Assembly (NCBI GenBank): GCA_016293365.1
Contig: JAEDEK010000065.1
Coordinates: 1-10,865, forward strand
Direction of reading: 5' to 3'
DNA length: 10,865 bases
Origin: Bulleidia sp.
Lineage (GTDB): Bacteria; Bacillota_I; Bacilli_A; Erysipelotrichales; Erysipelotrichaceae
The notes beneath the pieces were generated by a model. It was given only the letters and a program-made list of their open reading frames with translations, had not been told where the DNA came from and searched no databases. A program made the translations under genes and the position numbers. Shown piece by piece: positions 6,257 to 10,865 of this stretch. Numbering within the stretch: position 1 is the first letter of the stretch; the number at the start of each line of letters is the position of its first letter.

Positions 6257-6335
6257 TCGGACAATGGTCTTTGATGGTACATGGATTCCATATGATTCGA
6301 CGGTAAAAACAGTCAGATTGCTTCTTTTTTGCCTG

Positions 6336-6364
6336 TTGGAGGATGTGGGAAAATGGGATAGAAT
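6336..6364 (+). promoter_or_regulatory. promoter of the ispF operon
   Basis: TTGGAG (6336-6341, 4/6), a 17-nt spacer and TAGAAT (6359-6364, 5/6). The start would be near 6371, giving a leader of about 33 nt with AGG at 6394-6396 as a modest Shine-Dalgarno before the ATG at 6404. Confidence 0.6.
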
Positions 6365-6403
6365 AATTGAAAACATGTATATGACAGAAAGACAGGTAAA
6401 TAT

Positions 6404-6877
6404 ATGAGAATTGGACAGAGTACGGATATTCATCAGCTTTCTTCTGACAGAAAACTGGTCATTGGTGGCGTCGAGATAGAATCTGATCTTGGTCTAGTTG
6501 GTCACAGCGATGCAGATGCTCTGACACACGCCCTTGCGGAAGCAGTGCTTGGTGCGCTGGCACTCGGCGATCTAGGAAAATGGTTTCCGGATACGGATCC
6601 AAAATGGAAAGGCGTCAACTCGCAGATCATATTAAAGGAAGTATGGCGCATGATGGATGAAAGAGGATACCGGCTGGGCAATGCCGATACATTGATCATG
6701 ATAGAAAAGCCGAAGATGGCGCCACACATTCAGAAGATGCGTGAAAATTTCGCGGAAGCGATGCATTGTGAGATTGACCGTATTTCCGTCAAGGCAACAC
6801 GTGGTGAAAAAATCGGATTTGTCGGCAGAAGAGAAGGTGTCATGGCACAGGCGGTTGTGCTGCTGGAGGAAAAATAA
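6404..6877 (+). CDS. ispF: 2-C-methyl-D-erythritol 2,4-cyclodiphosphate synthase
   Basis: Fifth step of the non-mevalonate (MEP) pathway: cyclises CDP-methylerythritol 2-phosphate with loss of CMP, giving isoprenoid precursors. The 157 residues match the family. Metal ligands Asp8, His10 and His42 are all present (DIH at 8-10, HSDADALTH at 34-42), as is FPDTDPKWKG (61-70). Two variations stand out: the N-terminal GHGYDVH pattern reads GQSTDIH, and the substrate-phosphate segment KATTTE reads KATRGE (130-135). The fold and ligands otherwise look intact. It begins an operon; its stop overlaps the next start as TAATG. Its presence implies that the organism uses the MEP pathway. Confidence 0.95.
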   Translation: MRIGQSTDIHQLSSDRKLVIGGVEIESDLGLVGHSDADALTHALAEAVLGALALGDLGKWFPDTDPKWKGVNSQIILKEVWRMMDERGYRLGNADTLIMIEKPKMAPHIQKMRENFAEAMHCEIDRISVKATRGEKIGFVGRREGVMAQAVVLLEEK

Positions 6878-8097
6878 TGTTTGCCCGTACGGATGAGGAA
6901 AAAGTCCTGCGCGATCCGGTACATGGCTATATTCATGTCAGCCTGCAGGTTGTGTGGGATGTCATCAACAGTGCATGGTTTCAAAGACTCCGTAGAATCA
7001 GACAGCTGGGTGGTGCCTATGTTGTATATCATTGCGCGGAACATTCCCGTTTTGAACATTCACTTGGCGTGTATGAAATTGTCCGGCGCATGGTAACGGA
7101 AGTCAGGGATATTGCGGAAGCACTGAACGAAAGAGAAAAGGTTACCGTCATGCTGGCGGCACTTCTGCATGATATCGGTCATGGCCCTTACAGCCATGCG
7201 CTGGAAGGTGTTACAGATACATCTCATGAAGAATTTACCTGCCGTATTATTGAAGAGGATACTGAAATCACCTTCATCCTGGAAAACTGTTCGACAGGGC
7301 TTTCAAAAGAAGTAGCGGATGTCATCCGTCATAAAAGTGCCAATCCTTTACTGACGCAGCTGATCAGTTCACAGCTGGATGCGGATCGATTTGATTATCT
7401 GCTGCGGGATGCCTACTTTACAGGTACAACGTATGGTGAATATGATCTGGAAAGAATTCTGCGTATCATGCGGGTGACCGATCACAATCAGCTTGTGGTG
7501 AAGGAGTCCGGTGTCTATGCGGTGGAAAACTATATCATGGCGCGTTATCACATGTACTGGCAGGTATATTATCATCCGGTTGCCCGCAGCTATGAGTGCA
7601 TCCTGCATATGCTTTTTACGCGACTGAAGGATATGGGAAAGGACGGTATCCAGGAGAGGGCATACTCGGTATTTGCTCCGTTGATTCATGGCGGTACCAT
7701 TTCGCTGGATGACTATTTCAAAATGGATGAATATACATTCGGGTATGGCTTTCAGTGTCTTTGCGAGTGCGATGATCCGATCGCTGCGGATCTTGCAGGA
7801 AGACTGCGGGACCGCAGACTGTTTACCTACGCCGACTCATCTCCTCAGACCAACCGCAGAATCCGTGACAGACTGAAAAAGGAAGGATATGATCTGCGGT
7901 ATTACTGGGGAAGAGATGAAGTGAAACAATCCCCATATGTGCCATATGGCAGTGACCATTCCGGCAGTATCTTTGTCAGAGGAAAAGATGGCAGAACAAT
8001 GGAGCTTTCCAATGCGTCCAATATCGTATATTCTCTGATTCATGGTCCGGGAAAAGATGACAACAAAGTATTCTACCCGCAGGAGATTCATTTATGA
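6877..8097 (+). CDS. HD-domain phosphohydrolase, YwfO/EF1143-like (SAMHD1-related)
   Basis: 406 residues of the HD superfamily. The opening VLRDPVHGYIHVS (10-22) and WFQRLRRIRQLGG (34-46) are the hallmark of the group related to bacterial dNTP triphosphohydrolases and SAMHD1. The metal site is His61 (RFEHSLG), His98-Asp99 (LLHDIGHGPYSH) and an Asp at 168 or 170 (QLDADRFDYLLRD). The closest characterised relative I can name, Enterococcus EF1143, hydrolyses dNTPs to nucleosides and triphosphate; that activity here is inference from family. GGAGGA lies 6 nt before the start, which shares one base with the ispF stop. It overlaps the following DUF1934 gene by 4 nt (ATGA). Confidence 0.88.
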   Translation: MFARTDEEKVLRDPVHGYIHVSLQVVWDVINSAWFQRLRRIRQLGGAYVVYHCAEHSRFEHSLGVYEIVRRMVTEVRDIAEALNEREKVTVMLAALLHDIGHGPYSHALEGVTDTSHEEFTCRIIEEDTEITFILENCSTGLSKEVADVIRHKSANPLLTQLISSQLDADRFDYLLRDAYFTGTTYGEYDLERILRIMRVTDHNQLVVKESGVYAVENYIMARYHMYWQVYYHPVARSYECILHMLFTRLKDMGKDGIQERAYSVFAPLIHGGTISLDDYFKMDEYTFGYGFQCLCECDDPIAADLAGRLRDRRLFTYADSSPQTNRRIRDRLKKEGYDLRYYWGRDEVKQSPYVPYGSDHSGSIFVRGKDGRTMELSNASNIVYSLIHGPGKDDNKVFYPQEIHL

Positions 8098-8462
8098 AAG
8101 TAAGATTGAAACTGATCAGTGTAGATTTGGATACACAGGAAAGAAAGATTCTTGCGGATGGAGCAGCTCTGTTTGATGGAGAAAGGCTGCTGTATCAGGA
8201 GAAGGATACAGGCGCAAAACATCAGATCATATGGAAGGGTGACTGCATGGAAATACATCGCAATGCGGAAATCACTTCCATTACCACACTGTGTAAAGAC
8301 GGCGGTGGAAAGACAAGAATCATATCAGAATATGGTGTCATGGAGCTGGATGCGGTATGTGAATACATTCATACAGCAGATACATTATGGACAGTGGTGT
8401 ATCGTATTGAAAACCAGGGTGATGTCACACTGCATCAGAGGCTGGAGTGGCACATCAGCTAA
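8094..8462 (+). CDS. DUF1934 protein (YwiB-like beta-barrel)
   Basis: 122 residues, mostly alternating beta strands, fitting DUF1934, a lipocalin-like small barrel of unknown function. Supporting features are the LLYQEKD strand (about 32-38), the IIWKGDCMEIHRNAEITS stretch (about 45-62) and the closing VYRIENQGDVTLHQRLEWHI. In Bacillus ywiB lies near argS and rpoE, and here too rpoE is the next gene, which supports the call. AGGAG lies 8 nt before the ATG, and the 4-nt overlap with the HD gene indicates one transcript. No function can be assigned. Confidence 0.75.
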   Translation: MKVRLKLISVDLDTQERKILADGAALFDGERLLYQEKDTGAKHQIIWKGDCMEIHRNAEITSITTLCKDGGGKTRIISEYGVMELDAVCEYIHTADTLWTVVYRIENQGDVTLHQRLEWHIS

Positions 8463-8478
8463 TTTGTATAATTGGCGG

Positions 8479-8507
8479 TTGACAATATGTGCAGTTTACT
8501 CTATTAT
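8479..8507 (+). promoter_or_regulatory. strong sigma-A promoter of rpoE
   Basis: A perfect TTGACA -35 (8479-8484), an exact 17-nt spacer and TATTAT (8502-8507, 5/6). It is the best promoter in the window. The start near 8514 gives a leader of about 50 nt with AAAGGAG (8549-8555) 9 nt from the ATG. Confidence 0.85.
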
Positions 8508-8564
8508 CCTTTACGCACGCGCAAAATATGTGAGTTTGAAATATTTATAAAGGAGTAAACGCAT

Positions 8565-8906
8565 ATGGCATATTCACAGAGTATGACGGATGTGGCATTC
8601 AGCATCCTGGGTAAACGCAAAAAGGAAGTTGAATTTGCAAAACTGTGGACAGAAGTTGCTAAGCAGATGAAAGTCCCGGAAGAAAAGCAGAGAAAAAAGA
8701 AGAGCCAGTTCTATTCAGAACTGATGCTGGACTCCCGTTTCGCCGCACTGGAAGGTAATAAATGGGATCTGCGTAACCGTCGTAAATTTGAAGAAGTTCA
8801 TATCGACACAAGCGATATCGAGGAAGACGAAGAGGATATCGATGATCCAATCGATAAGAGCGGCCTGGATCTTCCAACAGGTGACGACGCCTTCGATAAT
8901 TATTAA
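8565..8906 (+). CDS. rpoE: RNA polymerase delta subunit, short form
   Basis: Delta binds RNA polymerase in Bacillota, raising specificity and recycling by displacing nucleic acid. Residues 1 to about 75 form the HARE-HTH domain, with the conserved KKKSQFYSELMLDSRF (49-64) and NKWDLRNR (70-77). The tail (about 80-113) is acidic (EEDEEDIDD) but only about 35 residues; the whole protein is 113 residues against about 170 in Bacillus, so the disordered polyanionic part is much shorter. It has its own promoter and terminator. In Bacillus rpoE is followed by pyrG, spo0F and fbaA; here fba follows directly. Confidence 0.9.
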   Translation: MAYSQSMTDVAFSILGKRKKEVEFAKLWTEVAKQMKVPEEKQRKKKSQFYSELMLDSRFAALEGNKWDLRNRRKFEEVHIDTSDIEEDEEDIDDPIDKSGLDLPTGDDAFDNY

Positions 8907-8918
8907 GCTTTAAAACAG

Positions 8919-8945
8919 ATGCTGCCATATGGCGGCATTTTTTTT
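8919..8945 (+). terminator. intrinsic terminator of rpoE
   Basis: Stem ATGCTGCC (8919-8926) with GGCGGCAT (8931-8938), one G-U pair, loop ATAT, followed by a run of T to 8945. It starts 12 nt after the rpoE stop codon. Confidence 0.9.
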
Positions 8946-8951
8946 CACACA

Positions 8952-8966
8952 ATGTAAGCGCTGCAC
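8952..8966 (+). promoter_or_regulatory. cre-like site upstream of fba
   Basis: ATGTAAGCGCTGCAC fits 13 of 15 positions of WTGNAANCGNWNNCW, missing the last two. It lies about 55-70 nt upstream of the likely fba -35 at 9021-9026. Catabolite control of a glycolytic gene would make sense, but the right half-site is poor. Confidence 0.3.
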
Positions 8967-9020
8967 TTTAATAATCTTGTGAAATATTATGCAAATAAAT
9001 GTGATAATGCATCCTCAACC

Positions 9021-9049
9021 TTTTCAAAACTGAAAAATAAGTCTAAAAT
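9021..9049 (+). promoter_or_regulatory. probable promoter of fba
   Basis: TTTTCA (9021-9026, 4/6), a 17-nt spacer and TAAAAT (9044-9049, 5/6), with a start near 9056. A second candidate is the extended -10 TGT-GATAAT at 9000-9008 with a weak -35. Both could be used, as fba is expected to be highly expressed. Confidence 0.55.
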
Positions 9050-9081
9050 AGAGTTACCTATAGGAGGAAAATAAGAAAATT

Positions 9082-9948
9082 ATGGCATTAGTTTCTGCAA
9101 AAGAAATGGTTGAAAAGGCTCACGCTGGTCATTATGCGATTCCGGCTTTCAACATCAACAACCTTGAATGGACAAAGGCTGTTCTGACAGGTATTCAGGA
9201 AGCAAAGTCTCCTTCCATTCTTCAGGTTTCTGAAGGCGCTGCCAAGTACATGGGCGGCTTCAAGACAGTTTATCACATGGTTACAGATCTGTATGAATCC
9301 ATGGGTATCACTGTTCCAGTAGCTCTGCACCTTGACCATGGTACATACGAAGGCGCAAAGGCTTGTATCGAAGTTGGTTTCACATCCGTTATGTTCGACG
9401 GCTCCCACTTCGATTTCGAAGAAAACGTTGCTAAGTCCAAGGAAATCATCGAACTTGCTCATTCCAAGGGTGTATCCGTTGAATGTGAAGTCGGTGGTAT
9501 CGGCGGCGTTGAAGACGGTGTTGCTTCCAATGGTGAACTCGCTGATCCAAAAGAATGTGCTGAAATTGCAGCTCTCGGTGTTGACTTCCTTGCTGCAGGT
9601 ATCGGTAACATCCACGGTGTTTACCCAGCAGACTGGGCTGGTCTGAACTTCGATCGTCTGAAGGAAATCGACGAAGCAGTTAATGGTAAGCCATTAGTTC
9701 TGCACGGTGGTTCCGGTATTCCATTTGATCAGGTTCATAAGGCTGTTACACTTGGTGTTTCCAAGGTTAACATCAACACTGAACTCCAGCTTGAATTTGC
9801 TGCTGCTACACGTGAATACATCGAAGCAGGTAAGGACAAGGCTGGTAAGGGCTATGACCCACGTAAGCTGCTGAAGCCAGGTACAGATGCAGTCGTTAAG
9901 AAGGTTGTTGCTCTGTGCGAAGCTTTCGGTTCCGCAAACAACGCTTAA
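9082..9948 (+). CDS. fba: class II fructose-1,6-bisphosphate aldolase
   Basis: Zinc-dependent glycolytic enzyme splitting fructose 1,6-bisphosphate into glyceraldehyde 3-phosphate and dihydroxyacetone phosphate. The 288 residues fit the short class II (type B) form. Catalytic Asp85 and zinc ligand His86 lie in LHLDHG (82-87), with further zinc ligands His178 (GNIHG) and His208 (LHGGSG); Glu134/Glu136 are in VECEVGG and the phosphate-binding NINT is at 230-233. A hexitol-bisphosphate (tagatose) aldolase is the main alternative, but the rpoE neighbourhood favours glycolysis. Codon use is strongly biased (GTT, GCT, AAC, TTC), unlike the neighbours, as expected for a highly expressed gene. AGGAGG (9062-9067) is unusually far from the ATG, 14 nt; no in-frame start is better placed. 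Confidence 0.95.
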   Translation: MALVSAKEMVEKAHAGHYAIPAFNINNLEWTKAVLTGIQEAKSPSILQVSEGAAKYMGGFKTVYHMVTDLYESMGITVPVALHLDHGTYEGAKACIEVGFTSVMFDGSHFDFEENVAKSKEIIELAHSKGVSVECEVGGIGGVEDGVASNGELADPKECAEIAALGVDFLAAGIGNIHGVYPADWAGLNFDRLKEIDEAVNGKPLVLHGGSGIPFDQVHKAVTLGVSKVNINTELQLEFAAATREYIEAGKDKAGKGYDPRKLLKPGTDAVVKKVVALCEAFGSANNA

Positions 9949-9962
9949 TTTCCTACAGGAAC

Positions 9963-9998
9963 AAAGAGGTTCGGTTCATTCCGACCTCTTTTCATTTT
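9963..9998 (+). terminator. intrinsic terminator of fba
   Basis: Stem of 11 pairs with one bulged T: 9963-9970 with 9984-9991 and 9972-9974 with 9981-9983, loop TTCATT, followed by a T-rich tract (TTTTCATTTT). It starts 14 nt after the stop codon. Confidence 0.85.
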
Positions 9999-10087
9999 GT
10001 GGAAATGAATGCCATTTCGTGAATGGAATTTCCGATGTATGAAAACTAATTGTCATTAAATATGTATTGTATGTGATTTATACGCTA

Positions 10088-10093
10088 TATAAT
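10088..10093 (+). promoter_or_regulatory. -10 element for the PTS gene
   Basis: A perfect TATAAT (10088-10093) in a TATATAAT context. The nearest -35-like sequence, TTGTAT (10067-10072), is 15 nt away, shorter than ideal. The start near 10100 would give a leader of about 143 nt carrying the GTG repeats and the cre. The lack of a good -35 suggests dependence on an activator or another promoter. Confidence 0.5.
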
Positions 10094-10110
10094 CTATATC
10101 AAATGAAACT

Positions 10111-10160
10111 AAAGTGTTAAAAAGTGTCATTTTGTGATGAATGTGGGAAATTTTGTGGAA
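10111..10160 (+). repeat. helically spaced GTG-centred direct repeats in the PTS leader
   Basis: AAAGTGT occurs at 10111-10117 and 10121-10127 (10-bp step), then ATTTTGTG at 10129-10136 and 10150-10157 (21-bp step). GTG triplets fall at 10114, 10124, 10134, 10143 and 10155. A further ATTTTGTGGAA at 9994-10004 repeats exactly at 10150-10160. About one helical turn between units suggests stacked binding of a regulator on one DNA face. Confidence 0.45.
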
Positions 10161-10187
10161 TATTCACTCCAGAATGATCTGCGCGAA

Positions 10188-10202
10188 TTGAAAACGGTTA
10201 CA
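10188..10202 (+). promoter_or_regulatory. cre site (CcpA operator) before the PTS gene
   Basis: TTGAAAACGGTTACA fits all 15 positions of WTGNAANCGNWNNCW and 13 of 14 of the stricter TGWAARCGYTWNCW. It lies downstream of the TATAAT at 10088-10093 and 40 nt before the start codon, a roadblock position suited to catabolite repression of a sugar transporter. Confidence 0.75.
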
Positions 10203-10242
10203 GACGGGAGTAGTGTATTGGCGAAAGGGGAACATAAACAAC

Positions 10243-10865
10243 ATGAAAGACAAGTTTATGAATGGCCTTCTTACTGTTGCCGGTAAGATGCAGTCAAATA
10301 AGGTTCTGTCCGCTATTAAGGACGCCTTCCTTGACAACATGCCAGTCGTCATTCTCGGTGCATTCACCACATTGTTCCAGTTTGTACTCTGCCAGCAGGG
10401 CGGTGTAACAAATCCTAAGACAGGAGAACTGATTTACTACGTATCTCTTGCAAACGTTCCAGGATTTGGCTGGTTAACAAAGCTCACTCCAATTTTCTCC
10501 ACAGCTAACTATGGCTGTATGAACTTCATGGCAGTTGCCATCTGTATGCTCGTAGCGATTCACTTCGGTGAAAACCTCGGTCATGAAAAGGACAACACAT
10601 TACCGATGGTAGCTCTTGCTTCCTTTGTCACACTGATCAATACAACTGCAACAGGAACAGCCAAGATGACAGGTGCTGACCTGATCGCTGCCAACGCTGA
10701 CACAGCGATCACTGTAGCAGAAGATGCAACGGTCAACGTAACCTATTCTATAAGTAACGTCGTTTCCTCTACATATACATCTGCAACAGGTCTGTTCGTA
10801 GGTATGGTAATCGGTCTGCTTGCTACATTTGTATATGTAAAGCTGATCCAGTCCGGTAAGCTGAC
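10243..10865 (+). CDS. PTS EIIC permease, lactose/cellobiose family (partial, cut by window end)
   Basis: Only the first 207 residues are present; the frame is open to the last base. The opening VAGKMQSNKVLSAIKDAFLDNMPVVI (12-37) is typical of the lactose/cellobiose-type EIIC, which moves a phosphorylated sugar through the membrane with partner EIIA and EIIB. Hydrophobic segments lie at about 33-50, 92-108, 119-134 and 182-199. A polar stretch rich in Thr, Ala and Asn (about 135-180) separates the third and fourth, longer than I would expect for a simple loop. AAAGGGG (10224-10230) lies 12 nt before the ATG. Sugar specificity cannot be read; a cellobiose, chitobiose or other beta-glucoside substrate is most usual. 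The cre upstream indicates catabolite repression. Confidence 0.85.
   Translation, partial: MKDKFMNGLLTVAGKMQSNKVLSAIKDAFLDNMPVVILGAFTTLFQFVLCQQGGVTNPKTGELIYYVSLANVPGFGWLTKLTPIFSTANYGCMNFMAVAICMLVAIHFGENLGHEKDNTLPMVALASFVTLINTTATGTAKMTGADLIAANADTAITVAEDATVNVTYSISNVVSSTYTSATGLFVGMVIGLLATFVYVKLIQSGKL

Noticed and set aside
6245..6433. N-terminal extension of cca by 63 residues to an ATG at 6433
   Set aside because: The extra residues do not resemble any CCA enzyme, the remaining 397 residues equal the family length, the extension would overlap the ispF start, and a TATAAT lies within it just before the ATG at 6244.
8467..8472. TATAAT just after the DUF1934 stop
   Set aside because: No -35 at the right distance, and a much better promoter (TTGACA-17-TATTAT) lies 12 nt further on.
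8152..8550. Plus-strand 132-residue frame over DUF1934 and the rpoE promoter
   Set aside because: It runs through the strong rpoE promoter and is out of frame with a recognised domain protein.
9088..9615. Minus-strand 175-residue open frame inside fba
   Set aside because: Fully antisense to a well-conserved gene with strong codon bias; no SD or recognisable domain.
10002..10018. Hairpin GAAATG/CATTTC after fba as a riboswitch or antiterminator element
   Set aside because: Short stem, no T tract, and located upstream of the PTS -10, so it would not be in that leader.
1..10865. Mobile elements, CRISPR arrays, tRNA or rRNA genes, defence systems
   Set aside because: No transposase or integrase, no repeat-spacer pattern, no tRNA-like cloverleaf and no known defence gene was recognised; gene content is housekeeping throughout.

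Overview
The window looks like ordinary chromosome from a low-to-mid GC Bacillota (Firmicute). The gene families point there: RNA polymerase delta (RpoE), a DarA-type c-di-AMP receptor, DUF951 next to YchF, a YwfO-like HD protein with a DUF1934 (YwiB-like) protein, class II aldolase and a lactose/cellobiose-type PTS permease. UGA is used as stop and Trp is UGG, so this is the standard code. An Erysipelotrichia-like gut lineage is my guess from overall flavour; the sequence alone does not prove it. I see no insertion sequence, phage gene, CRISPR array, tRNA or rRNA.

Layout. 1-159: intergenic, with a possible leftward promoter, a cre-like site and the terminator of the next gene. 160-1305 (-): secreted NlpC/P60 hydrolase with Ig-like and coiled-coil parts. 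1306-1504: divergent control region. 1505-4116 (+): tightly packed operon dtd-folD-DUF951-ychF, with overlaps of 4 and 7 nt and then a 4-nt gap. 4201-4524 (+): darA as its own unit with promoter and terminator. 4569-5075 (+): GNAT acetyltransferase, converging on cca. 5051-6244 (-): cca, the tRNA CCA-adding enzyme. 6404-8462 (+): operon ispF-HD phosphohydrolase-DUF1934, each gene touching the next. 8565-8906 (+): rpoE with its own strong promoter and terminator. 9082-9948 (+): fba with terminator. 10243-end (+): the first 207 codons of a PTS EIIC permease behind a long regulatory leader.

Functionally this is housekeeping: tRNA quality control and maturation (dtd, cca), folate one-carbon metabolism (folD), ribosome-linked ATPase (ychF), second-messenger sensing (darA), isoprenoid synthesis (ispF), probable nucleotide control (HD protein), transcription (rpoE) and glycolysis with sugar uptake (fba, PTS). 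The rpoE-to-fba neighbourhood recalls the Bacillus order rpoE-pyrG-spo0F-fbaA, with the two middle genes missing.

The least ordinary signals are regulatory. Two genes (dtd and cca) have a perfect TATAAT 6-8 nt from the ATG and no Shine-Dalgarno, so they look leaderless, while most of their neighbours have clear SDs. A 12-bp intrinsic terminator for the GNAT gene is embedded in the opposite-strand coding sequence of cca. The PTS leader has a run of GTG-centred repeats at about one helical turn followed by a perfect cre match. I found no convincing previously undescribed multi-gene system.
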